Source of the DNA: Leptolinea sp. HRD-7
GTDB lineage: Bacteria; Chloroflexota; Anaerolineae; Anaerolineales; Anaerolineaceae
Reading direction: 5' to 3'
Length of the DNA stretch: 64,000 nucleotides
NCBI GenBank assembly: GCA_024363285.1
Contig: AP024711.1
Coordinates: forward strand, 62,001 to 126,000
Below, one piece after another: positions 8,894 through 18,085 of the stretch; within the stretch, counting starts at the first letter, position 1, and every line of letters starts with the position of its first letter. The position numbers were made by a program, and so were the translations under genes. The notes under the pieces are model-generated. The model did no database searches and was not told where the DNA came from. It was given only the letters and a program-made list of their open reading frames with translations.

Positions 8894-11074
8894 ATGGCAA
8901 AAATATCGGGCGGAAACGGCACGTCTCCCTTAAAGAATTCTGCCAATACGGGGAACGTTTTGCTTCCACCACTCGCTGACACCTTACCGGTGGCCATGCT
9001 TGTGGTCAACCTTGAGGGGCGTATTGATGAGGTCAACGCGGCGGGGGTAACCATTTTTCGCGCCAAAAATGCCGCGATGATCCTGGGACGTGATCTGTTT
9101 GATTTCTGCTTGCCGCGCGTGCCTGATATCATCAGCCATGACAACCCGGCCGGGATGCGAAGCCGGCTGCGCCGGTTTGATGGGGAAGAAATTCAGGTGA
9201 GCATTCAATTCGCGATGACTCCCGGAAATGCTGAAAAGCGCCTGGTGGTGGTTACCGAAATTCCGGATATGGAAACAGAGATCGAAGACCTGTTGAAGGC
9301 TTATCAGAAACAAAAACAGCTCAACAGGCACCTGGGTGAAATTCTGGATCTGGGGCGAACATTCAGCCTGTATTCCGACCTGAATCAGGTAATGAACCGG
9401 GTGGTACGGGTGATCGGAGAATCCCTCGGTTACGGGTTTGTGGGAATGTATGTGAATGATCTGGTGGATGACCGGATGCGCGTAGCCACTTATACACATC
9501 CAGATCTGGATTTTGAATCATTCAAAGCCTCCAATCCCGGAAACGACTGGGATATCCTCGTCACCATGACCACTAATCCATCCGGTTTAAAAAAGATCGG
9601 TGGTAAGCCGGTTCCGGTTTCATTTGGTATGGATACCGGATTTCTGGCAGGGAAGGGGAATGGATCGCCTTTTGGCGCGTATTCCGGAGGCGAACTCTGG
9701 AAATTAGACGGCGCGTTAATCGTTCCGGTGAAACTTAATGGGTCCGTCAACGGAGGGTATATCCGGGTGAGTGACCCACTGGATAGCAACGCGTGTAAAA
9801 ACTCGTCGGTTTATCTTTCCTCAAACGGATCACTCTCTTTCTGTTATCAAGCGTTGTGGCTCTATGCCAATCAGGCGGCTATCGCCATAGATAACGCGTT
9901 TCTTATCGAGCGGGCACGGTTGGATATTGAAGAACGCACGCGGGTTCAACAGATGCTAACCGACACCCAAAATGAACTGGAAGAACGTATCCGGCAGCGC
10001 ACCCGGCAGCTTGAAAAATTGAATGAAGAGTTACGTTCCGAGATCATGGACCGTGAAGTGGCGCAGCAGGAGTTGGACCAGCAGTCTAAATTTTTACGGC
10101 AGGTACTGGATTCAAACCCGAATCTGATCTTTGCCCGCGACCGCGACGGTAAATATACGTTGATCAATGAGGCAGCCGCGCGATTTGAAGGCCTGACTGT
10201 GGATGACATTATTGGAAAAACCGATAGTGAGCTGCACCACGATCTTGCGCAGGTAATTCGCTGGCGCCATGAAGACCTGAACGTGATGGACACCGGGCGC
10301 GATCTGGTGCTGCCGGAAGAGCGCATTACAGATACACACGGCGTGGAACATTATATGCAGACCATCAAACGACCGATCATCGGGCCGGATGGCAAAGCAG
10401 ACCAGGTCCTTGGTGTGGCTGTAGAGATCACCGCGCGAAAAATGGCTGAACAGCGGGTGGCACGCGCGTCTATCGATCTGGCGCGGGCTTATGATGCCAC
10501 CATAGAAGGTTGGTCACGAGCGTTGGACTTACGCGATCGTGAGACCGAAGGGCACAGTCTGCGGGTGACCAATATGACACTCCGGCTGGCCAATTGCATG
10601 GGTATTGATCAGCGCGAGCACCTGAACCTGCGCCGCGGCGCGCTGCTGCATGACATAGGGAAAATGGGTATTCCGGATGAGATCTTGTTCAAAAAAGGGT
10701 CGCTGACCGATGAAGAATGGGTGATCATGCGCAAGCATCCCGTCTACGCGTATGACATGCTTACGCCTATTGACTACCTGCATCCGGCATTGATCATCCC
10801 GAAATACCATCACGAGAAATGGGATGGTACCGGTTACCCGGAGAAACTTTCGGGTGAAATGATCCCTCTGGCGGCCCGGATATTTGCCATTGTGGATGTA
10901 TGGGACGCGCTCACAAGTGACCGGCCGTACCGTGCCGCCTGGAGCGTGGAAGCTGTTCTCGAATACATTAAGCAAAATTCAGGCACGCATTTCGATCCAA
11001 AAGTGGTTGATGTATTTGTGTCTCATCTGGATGAGATCGTGTTCAACAAAGAGCCGGCCAATTCCGAGGATTGA
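8894..11074 (+). CDS. PAS-GAF-PAS-HD-GYP cyclic-di-GMP phosphodiesterase
   Basis: Residue numbers assume ATG 8894, which follows GGGAGAAGG. The frame is also open from GTG 8831. A PAS-like domain (about 30-110) and a GAF-type domain (about 150-345) are followed by a coiled coil rich in Gln/Glu/Arg. A second PAS (about 400-525) precedes the HD-GYP domain. That domain has HDIGKMGIP, HHEKWDGTGYP and DVWDALTSDRPYR, so the metal ligands and the GYP signature are intact. The predicted reaction is hydrolysis of c-di-GMP. It is divergent from a diguanylate cyclase (5862-8522), which suggests coordinated control of the messenger. No membrane segments are evident. Confidence 0.9.
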   Translation: MAKISGGNGTSPLKNSANTGNVLLPPLADTLPVAMLVVNLEGRIDEVNAAGVTIFRAKNAAMILGRDLFDFCLPRVPDIISHDNPAGMRSRLRRFDGEEIQVSIQFAMTPGNAEKRLVVVTEIPDMETEIEDLLKAYQKQKQLNRHLGEILDLGRTFSLYSDLNQVMNRVVRVIGESLGYGFVGMYVNDLVDDRMRVATYTHPDLDFESFKASNPGNDWDILVTMTTNPSGLKKIGGKPVPVSFGMDTGFLAGKGNGSPFGAYSGGELWKLDGALIVPVKLNGSVNGGYIRVSDPLDSNACKNSSVYLSSNGSLSFCYQALWLYANQAAIAIDNAFLIERARLDIEERTRVQQMLTDTQNELEERIRQRTRQLEKLNEELRSEIMDREVAQQELDQQSKFLRQVLDSNPNLIFARDRDGKYTLINEAAARFEGLTVDDIIGKTDSELHHDLAQVIRWRHEDLNVMDTGRDLVLPEERITDTHGVEHYMQTIKRPIIGPDGKADQVLGVAVEITARKMAEQRVARASIDLARAYDATIEGWSRALDLRDRETEGHSLRVTNMTLRLANCMGIDQREHLNLRRGALLHDIGKMGIPDEILFKKGSLTDEEWVIMRKHPVYAYDMLTPIDYLHPALIIPKYHHEKWDGTGYPEKLSGEMIPLAARIFAIVDVWDALTSDRPYRAAWSVEAVLEYIKQNSGTHFDPKVVDVFVSHLDEIVFNKEPANSED

Positions 11075-11111
11075 TGGAAAAACCCCTGACAGGGGAGATA
11101 GTTGGCCTGAT

Positions 11112-11158
11112 TTATTAATACCGATTTATTGGACAAATCAGTATTAATAAGGTATGAT
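11112..11158 (+). promoter_or_regulatory. 16-bp-arm palindrome overlapping promoter of the recombinase gene
   Basis: The left arm TTATTAATACCGATTT (11112-11127) and right arm AAATCAGTATTAATAA (11135-11150) are inverted repeats matching at 15 of 16 positions, around a 7-bp centre (ATTGGAC). A promoter fits exactly here: TTGGAC (11129-11134), an 18-bp spacer and TATGAT (11153-11158). The -35 box sits at the centre of the palindrome. The site could be an operator for autorepression or a tyrosine-recombinase core site, whose usual form is two inverted arms around 6-8 bp. The gene starts 18 bp further on. Confidence 0.65.
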
Positions 11159-11176
11159 GATTGCAACAAAATCCGT

Positions 11177-12235
11177 ATGACCGAAATCCCCAAACCTGTA
11201 TTGCTGCCGGGGCTGGACCTGCGCGAATCCATCGGGCAGACGGCCAATCAGGCAGCGGCTGCCGGCGCGTTCTATGACTACCGGCTGACGCTAGCGCCCA
11301 ACACGCTGCGCCGTCACCGTGCCGCTCTTGAACTCTTTGCCGAATATCTGGCAGAGAAAGGCCTGCGGATTCATCATCTGCATGACGATCCCGCCGCCTG
11401 GCGCGGTATCACCTGGGGATTGGTGGATGGATACTATAAGTGGTTGCTGCTGCAGGGATATTCCGTCGGCAGCGCTAATGTGAATCTCTCCACGGTGAAA
11501 ACCTACGCGCGGCTGGCGATCAAAGCTGGCATGGTTGATCCGGCAGAGAGCCAGTTGATCGAAACCGTGCATGCCCGCAGCCGCCGCCGTGACCGTCAGC
11601 GTATTGACGATCAGCGCCGCCGGGAGGAAATTCCGACGCGTATCGGGGCGAAAAAGGCGGAACCTCTGCTGCTGACGGCTGCCCAGGTTGCCGCCTTGAA
11701 AGACCAGCCGAATACACCCCAGGGACGCCGAGACCGACTGTTGATGTGCCTGCTGCTTGATCACGGTCTGCGCGTTGGTGAAGCTGCCGGGTTACGCGTG
11801 GTTGATCTTGAATTGCAGACGGGAACAATTGCGATATACCGCCCCAAGGTGGACCGTCACCAGATACACCGCCTGAGCCCCGATGCTCTTCGCGCGGCTG
11901 AAATGTATGCGGCGGCCGATATTAATACTACACGCAACCCGTCAGGATCGCTCCTGGCTGGCAGTTCCAAGAACGGATCGCTCACTGGCTCTATGAGCGT
12001 TCGCGCGATTTTCAACCGCGTGCGCCTGCTCGGGCGGCAGATCGGTGTAGCAGAACTTTCTCCACATGATTGCCGCCATACCTGGGCTACTCAGGCTTCA
12101 CGCGCGCATACCCCGCTGGAACGTCTGATGGATGCCGGCGGTTGGGCCAGTTACGCCATGCCCCTGCGCTATATCCAGTCAAACGATATTGCCAATGAGG
12201 GCGTGCGTCTCACTGAGGAAGACACTTCTATATGA
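11177..12235 (+). CDS. tyrosine recombinase / phage-type integrase
   Basis: The protein is 352 residues from ATG 11177; the frame is open from TTG 11129, but that lies inside the promoter palindrome. The N-terminal half is a SAM-like core-binding domain (YDYRLTLAPNTLRRHRAAL). The C-terminal catalytic domain has box I Arg in LLLDHGLRVGEAAGL and box II HxxR in LSPHDCRHTWATQA. The usual second His is replaced by Trp in GGWAS, an accepted variant, and the Tyr nucleophile is in LRYIQ. It should cut and rejoin DNA at inverted-arm sites. No phage or integron genes are adjacent, so it is an orphan recombinase, perhaps a relic of an integrated element. XerC/XerD identity is unlikely given the divergent N-terminal part. 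Confidence 0.88.
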   Translation: MTEIPKPVLLPGLDLRESIGQTANQAAAAGAFYDYRLTLAPNTLRRHRAALELFAEYLAEKGLRIHHLHDDPAAWRGITWGLVDGYYKWLLLQGYSVGSANVNLSTVKTYARLAIKAGMVDPAESQLIETVHARSRRRDRQRIDDQRRREEIPTRIGAKKAEPLLLTAAQVAALKDQPNTPQGRRDRLLMCLLLDHGLRVGEAAGLRVVDLELQTGTIAIYRPKVDRHQIHRLSPDALRAAEMYAAADINTTRNPSGSLLAGSSKNGSLTGSMSVRAIFNRVRLLGRQIGVAELSPHDCRHTWATQASRAHTPLERLMDAGGWASYAMPLRYIQSNDIANEGVRLTEEDTSI

Positions 12236-12317
12236 ACACCGGATAATAAAGCCCCCTTCCCTGTTTACGGGATAGAGGTTTTTGATGGATAATAGAACAT
12301 ATTTTCTTTATTCAAGT

Positions 12318-12786
12318 CTCAACCCTGCAAATATCACATTTTCGGGCAGGGTAGATTCAAGGGGGAGGATACGCATCCAAGTCGAGTTATTGACCATGGA
12401 AGAATAAGGACCCCGGCAAACGTGCGGTTGATGCGGCGGGAAATGAGATTCTTTCGAAAGGACAGAATAATTCCCCGCCGGCATCAACCCTGCAAATGTC
12501 ACATATTTACGGTAGGGTAGATGCAAGCGGGAGGATAGGCATCCATAGATCGCAGACTTGAATCCGCTTGCCTCTACCGCATCCAAATCGATTTATTGAC
12601 CATGGAAGAATAAGGACCCCGGCAAACGAGCGGTTGATGCGGCGGGAATTGAGATTCTTTCGAAAGGACAGAATAATTCCCCGCCGGCATCAACCCTGCA
12701 AATGTCACATATTTGCGGTAGGGTAGATGCAAGCGGGAGGATAGGCATCCATAGATCGCAGACTTGAATCCGCTTGCCTCTACCGC
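12318..12786. repeat. family A double-hairpin repeats, 206-bp tandem duplication
   Basis: This stretch without genes holds family A repeats. The basic unit is one hairpin GCGGTTGATGCGGCGGG / CCCGCCGGCATCAACC followed by a second, GGTAGATGCAAGCGG / CCGCTTGC(C/A)TCTACC, with linkers. A 206-bp segment starting TGACCATGGAAGAATAAGG at 12391 is repeated from 12597, almost without change, until about 12786. A degraded partial copy precedes it from 12318. The remainder of 12236-12859 shows nothing else. Confidence 0.85.
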
Positions 12787-12859
12787 GAGAAAGTCTGGTT
12801 ATAGACCACGGATGGGAAGAGTATTCCGGCTGGCCCGCGGTTAAATCGGCGGAGCGATA

Positions 12860-13483
12860 TTATTCCGGTTGTTCTGGCTTCCAGTCAAATTCGAGCTGGC
12901 GGGCTGTACGGGTTGCAAGCTGTTTGCTTTCCAGTCTCGCGACCAGGTGCAAGCTCATCTTTATCCCTGCCGAAATACCTGCCGAAGTGACCACCGAGCC
13001 GTTATCGATCCATGGTTTTCCGGGCTGTACTTTTACATGTGGGAACTGAGCCTGAAGTTCTTTGGTATCTTCCCAGTGGGTGGTGGCAGTTTTATCAAAC
13101 AACACCCCCGCGGCGGCTAACAAAAACGCTCCGGTGCAAACGGAAGCGGTGATGGCTGTTTTCCGAGATGTTTCGTTGATCCAATCCAGTAAGCGCGTGT
13201 TCTTCATCTCCTCTTCCACAACGCCTCCCGGAACGATAAGTATATCCATGGCCGGGTGCTCATCAATGGTGAACTGGGGGATCACTTCCATTCCTTGACG
13301 TGTTTTTACGGGCTTTAATGATTCGGCCAGCGTGAAAACCAGGAACGGAGGAAAAACCCCGGGGTTCTGACGCTGTTTTACGCGGGTTGCGGTGGTGAAC
13401 ACCTCATACGGCCCGGCCAGATCCAGAATCTCTATCCCATTGAATAATAAGATACCCACACTGCGAGTTCGAGCTGTTGCCAT
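12860..13483 (-). CDS. DJ-1/PfpI family protein (isonitrile-hydratase-like)
   Basis: The 207-residue cytoplasmic protein has the DJ-1/PfpI fold pattern: GILLFNGIEILDLAGPYEVF at the N-terminus, then ILIVPGGVVEE. The nucleophile elbow SVCTGAFLLAAAG has a reactive Cys near residue 115. ATTHWED follows, then VVTSAGISAGIKMSLHLV. These sequences are typical of the ThiJ branch related to isonitrile hydratase and to the N-terminal domain of GlxA regulators. There is no C-terminal AraC DNA-binding domain, so it is an enzyme-like stand-alone copy. The reaction is unproven. It is monocistronic on the minus strand. Confidence 0.85.
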   Translation of the reverse strand: MATARTRSVGILLFNGIEILDLAGPYEVFTTATRVKQRQNPGVFPPFLVFTLAESLKPVKTRQGMEVIPQFTIDEHPAMDILIVPGGVVEEEMKNTRLLDWINETSRKTAITASVCTGAFLLAAAGVLFDKTATTHWEDTKELQAQFPHVKVQPGKPWIDNGSVVTSAGISAGIKMSLHLVARLESKQLATRTARQLEFDWKPEQPE

Positions 13484-13663
13484 TGGTCAATCCCCTTTGC
13501 CCATCAGAATATGTCTGGTTTTACCGGTAAACCACTTCACCGTGATTCTACCTTATTTTTGCTCAGGGCAGATTTGACCTTCAGCAGGATGACATTCCCC
13601 CGGGTGGATTTTGCAACCCGGGGGTGAGAGAACATGAATTTACCAATTTCTGCTGAATAGTTA

Positions 13664-14563
13664 TCAGGGCGCGGTTGTCGGTGCGAGTGTGGGAATGGGG
13701 ACGATTGGCAGCGAGGCTTCGGCACCATTCAATTTGATCAACTGTTTGGGAACCCAACCGGCATTTCCGGGGCTGCTGGGAATATCGATCTCGATCCAGT
13801 CACCCTTTTCTGTACGCCCGATCACATTGGTGATCTGCCCTTTCAAGAAGGTGCCTACAGCCGGGAATGTAAGCCCGGGGCCCTGTACCACATAGATATC
13901 CTGGTCTACGGTTGCCGTCACCGGTGACGTGGTGCTGGTAGGCGGTACGGCGGTGGGCGGGATGGTGGGTACGGGGGTGGCGGTGATGTACTTCAGCCCG
14001 AGCTGGTTGGCCAGTTCCTGGTCAAATGAGGCACGCAGTGACCTGGTTTGGGCAAGTTGATTTTTGATCGTATCATCCGACGCGGAAGACATGATGCTAA
14101 TAGAAGTCAGCACCACACCGCTCATAAAATTTACCTGGGCTTCTTTGAGCGGTTTCAGGCACTCAGGCGCTTTATAATTGATGGCTTCCCTCCGGATTGC
14201 CTGAAGAACCAGAATAACCTGCACCATCTGATTCCGATCTGGAATGGATTGGATCAGGTAGCTGGTATCGTCAAATTCGCCCATGATGCGCGCGAGGTTT
14301 TCAATCTCTGGTCGTTTGGCTTCGATGGATGAACATGGATCCACCGGTTCCGGTGTGGCCAGATTCACGATTGATGCCTGTGTATATACAGGAAGTTGAG
14401 GAACCAGAGGCGCGGCAGGCGGCGCCTGGGTTGGAGGAAGCGGTTTGGCTTCAACCACCGCCACGGTCGGAGCGCCCTCGGGCCATCGAATTCCAGAACA
14501 AGATGTCAGCAGCAGTGAGAGCAACAGTAGAGCCATTACGAACAACCGTAAGGTCTTATACAT
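13664..14563 (-). CDS. lipoprotein with C-terminal SH3b domain
   Basis: The 299-residue protein begins with a lipoprotein signal (hydrophobic residues 5-20, lipobox LTSC with Cys22). A Pro/Ala-rich stretch follows, then a helical domain (about 65-195) with two Cys (SSIEAK region and PECLK). A Pro/Thr linker (PTIPPTAVPPTSTT) leads to a bacterial SH3 module of about 65 residues ending GWVPKQLIKLNG. SH3b modules usually bind cell-wall or protein ligands outside the membrane. The C-terminus is another Pro/Thr/Ala tail. It is predicted to be surface-anchored; the ligand is unknown. It lies 135 bp downstream of another envelope protein gene on the same strand. Confidence 0.75.
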   Translation of the reverse strand: MYKTLRLFVMALLLLSLLLTSCSGIRWPEGAPTVAVVEAKPLPPTQAPPAAPLVPQLPVYTQASIVNLATPEPVDPCSSIEAKRPEIENLARIMGEFDDTSYLIQSIPDRNQMVQVILVLQAIRREAINYKAPECLKPLKEAQVNFMSGVVLTSISIMSSASDDTIKNQLAQTRSLRASFDQELANQLGLKYITATPVPTIPPTAVPPTSTTSPVTATVDQDIYVVQGPGLTFPAVGTFLKGQITNVIGRTEKGDWIEIDIPSSPGNAGWVPKQLIKLNGAEASLPIVPIPTLAPTTAP

Positions 14564-14698
14564 GTTATCCCTCCCCGGACAACTGGTTTATAAATTCTCC
14601 ACCCTGCAAAAGATTATAGCACGCGCGATTCAAAGAATCACGCGGCATTTTCATCATTCGGCAGACCTGCGCTGATCGGTGATATGGGCTGTGTTTTC

Positions 14699-16519
14699 TT
14701 ACTGACAGGAGACCGAGATCATGAAAATGTTCTTGACGATGGCCGGCCCGGTTACGCCGCGCATTTCAGGCCCTTTTTCGAAGATCAGATATCCGCCGGT
14801 CATATTGGCTGGAATGCGGACTTCCACACCCCGTGACTGGGTGAGCAACATCCATCCGCCTGTGTTATTATCACGCTTCCAATCTTTTGCCGGGCCGCCA
14901 AACAATGTCGCCGCGTCTGTCTGCGATGTGGGGCAACTGGCCGGGGGAAGCGTGCTTTCATCCGAACGTTCGACCACAGGGTCTTCATTCAGGATCTGCA
15001 CACCGTTGGGGATTAACGTTTGCAGAGGGGCTGGCAGCGATTGTGGTTCGATGATTTTTCCGGAAAGGGATATGGACGACGGTTTCGCGGTTCCGGCCGG
15101 AGTCATGGCTGCCAGTTTTTGTCGATTGAAAAACCACAGAGCGAAGAGAGCGAAAAGCGCCAGCGCGACAATGAGAAAGATGGTCAACATACGGTAGCTG
15201 CGCCGCTTATCTTCGGGTGTTACCAGTTTCAATAAAACTTCATCTACCTGTTCGGGGGTCAGCCCTGAAGAACGCTGTAAAACAGAGCGCACTTCCTGAT
15301 CGGTATTACCCAGACGTTGCAATTCTTTCGCGCGTTCCAGCGCGTCGGCCATGCGATCCTCCAGCACCGCGTTGACGGCGGAAGCGGTGGCCGTGCCGGA
15401 AATGTGGGTACGCAGGTCATCTAATTCGTCACCATGGGTGGTAACTCCGGTTACGGTCGGTTGATGAGGTTTCGGAGGTTCGATGATCGCGGGAGGGGTA
15501 TCTTCCAGAGGACGTACCGGGGGTTCGTACTCCAGTGAGGAATAGTCAACTTCTTTTGGTCTTATTGGCTCTGGAATTGTGCGGTCAACCGGGATGGTGG
15601 GAACCGGTTCAGCCGCCCGCGCCGGCAGGTTATTGGCCAGGGCTTTCTCTGATTCCGAAGGCTCCCAGGGTTTGGGTGGGGTCAGACTGCCGGCAAAATC
15701 ACTGGCCGGCGGGTTGACCAGCGCCTGTTTGACCCGTTCAAGTTCTTCTTCTTTCCACGCGTCTTTTTCGGGTTCAGGTTCCGGGGTGGGTGGTTCTTGC
15801 GGAGGGGCATCTGGAACTACCACCTCTTCAGAGAAATCTTCATCATAAAAAGGAGACGTACCGGTCGGTTTCTTTTCTGTGCGGTCAGAGGCGAAAAGCA
15901 GATACGGCCCCGTAGCCAGCTCTTCCGGAGAAATTTTCAATTCAGGGAATGGATCGTGCAATTCGCGTTTGCGGGGGACCGGTTTCTCTTCCACCACCGG
16001 CGGTTCTGATTTGATCGATTCCAGCGCGACGGGCTCCTCTACAACAGGTGTCTCAGGAACAACGGGCACGGGAGCCGGCGCGGGGGGAACAACGGATGCC
16101 GGAACAGGTGCAGGAGGAGCGGTTGGTGTTACCGGCGCTATGGAGTCAGGTTTTTCTGCTGCTGCCGGTTGACTATCTGCCGGTTTGTCGGTAGATTCTG
16201 TCGCCGCGGGTGATTCTTCGCCCATCGTAATATCAAGCCCGTTGCGGGCCAGTTCGAACGCGGCCAGGGCTTCATCCAGCAATACCCATTGACCGCGCAT
16301 CCAGGGGGTCATCCCCTGCGGCAGGGTGACAAAACGCAGGCGTTTGCCGGCATCTTCCAGTTCAAACGACGTTTCGCAGGTTCCACAGGCAAACCGATCC
16401 GCGTGATTGGTGGGATGGAATACCCCGAGTGGACGGCTGCCGCATACCGGGCAGCTCATCTTTTCTGCCCAGGCTTCGGGCAATTGCATTTTCGGGTTAG
16501 GATTGTCAGACTGGGCCAT
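14699..16519 (-). CDS. zinc-ribbon, proline-rich single-pass membrane protein
   Basis: ATG 16519 lies three bases after GGGGTGAG and 25 bp after the malic enzyme stop. The longest frame would overlap that gene, so it was rejected. The 606-residue product starts with a zinc ribbon (CPVCG and CGTC, about 15-40). A Pro/Glu/Val-rich region of some 300 residues follows (about 100-400), then short helical segments (LTPEQVDEVLLKL). One membrane segment lies near 475-495 (MLTIFLIVALALFALFALWF). The outer domain of about 100 residues ends EMRGVTGPAIVKNIFMISVSCQ. The N-in topology places the zinc ribbon in the cytoplasm. I do not recognise a named family. Tight coupling to malic enzyme is the only clue to function. 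Confidence 0.7.
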   Translation of the reverse strand: MAQSDNPNPKMQLPEAWAEKMSCPVCGSRPLGVFHPTNHADRFACGTCETSFELEDAGKRLRFVTLPQGMTPWMRGQWVLLDEALAAFELARNGLDITMGEESPAATESTDKPADSQPAAAEKPDSIAPVTPTAPPAPVPASVVPPAPAPVPVVPETPVVEEPVALESIKSEPPVVEEKPVPRKRELHDPFPELKISPEELATGPYLLFASDRTEKKPTGTSPFYDEDFSEEVVVPDAPPQEPPTPEPEPEKDAWKEEELERVKQALVNPPASDFAGSLTPPKPWEPSESEKALANNLPARAAEPVPTIPVDRTIPEPIRPKEVDYSSLEYEPPVRPLEDTPPAIIEPPKPHQPTVTGVTTHGDELDDLRTHISGTATASAVNAVLEDRMADALERAKELQRLGNTDQEVRSVLQRSSGLTPEQVDEVLLKLVTPEDKRRSYRMLTIFLIVALALFALFALWFFNRQKLAAMTPAGTAKPSSISLSGKIIEPQSLPAPLQTLIPNGVQILNEDPVVERSDESTLPPASCPTSQTDAATLFGGPAKDWKRDNNTGGWMLLTQSRGVEVRIPANMTGGYLIFEKGPEMRGVTGPAIVKNIFMISVSCQ

Positions 16520-16544
16520 CGGCTCACCCCGCGGATAATGGATA

Positions 16545-17807
16545 TTACAGGACTTCCTGTTCTTGCAACAAACGATCCCGGTAGGACGATTCATCCAACC
16601 GGATACGTGCCTCACCGCTCTCCACCGCCGCTCTGACGATGACGGGAGGCAATTCAACATACAGCCGGCGGTCCAGTGGTTTGGGGATGAACCAGTCGCG
16701 GCCGTATTCAAGGTGGTGCAAATTATATGCCGCCAGCACATCCTCTGGAACAGGAGCGCGGCAAAGATCTGCCAGAGCGCGCGAAGCGGCCAGTTTCATG
16801 CTGAAATTGATATGCCGGGCGCGGCAATCGAGCGCCGCGCGGAAAATATACGGAAAGGCCAGCAGGTTATTGACCTGATTGGGGCTGTCGGAACGGCCGT
16901 TGGCCAGAAGAGCGTCAGGCCGGGCGGCGCGGGCTTCGTCCCAGCCTATTTCAGGCACGGGGTTGGCCATGGCAAAGATGACCGGATTCGCGCTCATACG
17001 CTTGAGCATGTCACCATTGAGAATGTTGGCGGCGGAGAGACCAATGAACACGTCGGCACCCTGCAGTTGGTCCGCCAGGGTCAGCGCGCGGTCACCCTGC
17101 GCGAAAACGGCCTGTTCCGGGAACATGCCTTCGCGGCCGTTGAACAACAGCCCGTTGACATCATTCATCCAGATGTTGGCGCGGGGAATTCCGAATTCCA
17201 CCAGCAGGTTGGCTGTGGCCACGGCGGCCGCCCCTGCCCCGCTGAACACCACACGGATGTCTTGCTTCTTTTTTCCGGCCAGTTCCAACGCGTTGATCAG
17301 CCCGGCGGTAACGATGATCGCCGTGCCGTGCTGGTCATCGTGGAACACGGGGATATCCAACGCGTCGATCAGCTCTCGCTCGATTTTAAAGCATTCCGGT
17401 GCTTTGATATCTTCAAGGTTAATACCGCCAAAACTGGGTGATATTTTAGTGACTATGCGAATTATTTCTTCCGGTTCTTTTGAATCCACCTCGATGTCGA
17501 TGGCATCCACTCCGGCAAATTTTTTGAAGAGAACAGCCTTGCCTTCCATCACCGGTTTTGAAGCCAGCGCCCCGCGGTCTCCCAGCCCCAGAATGGCCGT
17601 GCCATTGCTGATCACCGCCACCAGGTTACCGCGGTTGGTGTAGTCGTATGCCAGGTCGGGGTCACGGGCAATTTCAAGCACGGGTTCTGCCACGCCAGGT
17701 GTGTATGCCAGGCTCAAGTCACGCTGGTTATTCAACGGTTTTGTGGCGGTAACGCCCAGTTTGCCCGGCCGGCCGGGATTCTTGTGGTACTCCAAAGCTT
17801 CGCTCAT
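16545..17807 (-). CDS. malic enzyme (oxaloacetate-decarboxylating malate dehydrogenase)
   Basis: The 420-residue enzyme converts malate to pyruvate and CO2 with reduction of NAD(P). Conserved elements are SLAYTPGVAEP near residue 33, the metal-binding INLEDIKAPECF, FHDDQHGTA, the Rossmann segment VVFSGAGAAAVATANLL, and FAMANPVPEI. The length fits the short bacterial form. The phosphotransacetylase-like C-terminal extension of MaeB is absent. The coenzyme cannot be decided with confidence. It is first gene of a two-gene minus-strand operon with the zinc-ribbon protein. Confidence 0.93.
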   Translation of the reverse strand: MSEALEYHKNPGRPGKLGVTATKPLNNQRDLSLAYTPGVAEPVLEIARDPDLAYDYTNRGNLVAVISNGTAILGLGDRGALASKPVMEGKAVLFKKFAGVDAIDIEVDSKEPEEIIRIVTKISPSFGGINLEDIKAPECFKIERELIDALDIPVFHDDQHGTAIIVTAGLINALELAGKKKQDIRVVFSGAGAAAVATANLLVEFGIPRANIWMNDVNGLLFNGREGMFPEQAVFAQGDRALTLADQLQGADVFIGLSAANILNGDMLKRMSANPVIFAMANPVPEIGWDEARAARPDALLANGRSDSPNQVNNLLAFPYIFRAALDCRARHINFSMKLAASRALADLCRAPVPEDVLAAYNLHHLEYGRDWFIPKPLDRRLYVELPPVIVRAAVESGEARIRLDESSYRDRLLQEQEVL

Positions 17808-18085
17808 GCGCCCAATTCTACCGGTGAACAGTCGAATTTGGTAGAGAAGCGGCTTATCAGTTCTGAAGGTTTTTTACGCTTTATCCAATGTTCTTTCCTT
17901 TAAAACATTAATGTGATGATCGGATTGTTTCTACCACAGCCCGGTGAATGGCGCGAAGCAGTAAACGGTATAAAATCCAGATAAAGAATAACTTTTCTCC
18001 CGAATCAGAACGGCATCTTCATATCTTCTTCACATGTTTCTGAGAAAATCACTCTGTTCATTCAATTTAGAGGTGAGGAAGTCTT

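Noticed and set aside
12308..12586. 92-residue minus-strand open frame
   Set aside because: It lies wholly in family A repeats and the translation repeats when the unit repeats. Not a gene.
14699..16741. Longer start of the zinc-ribbon gene inside malic enzyme
   Set aside because: The extra 74 residues are an out-of-frame reading of malic enzyme; ATG 16519 has a good ribosome site and directly precedes the zinc ribbon.
16563..17643. Long open frames opposite malic enzyme
   Set aside because: Antisense shadows of a strongly conserved enzyme.
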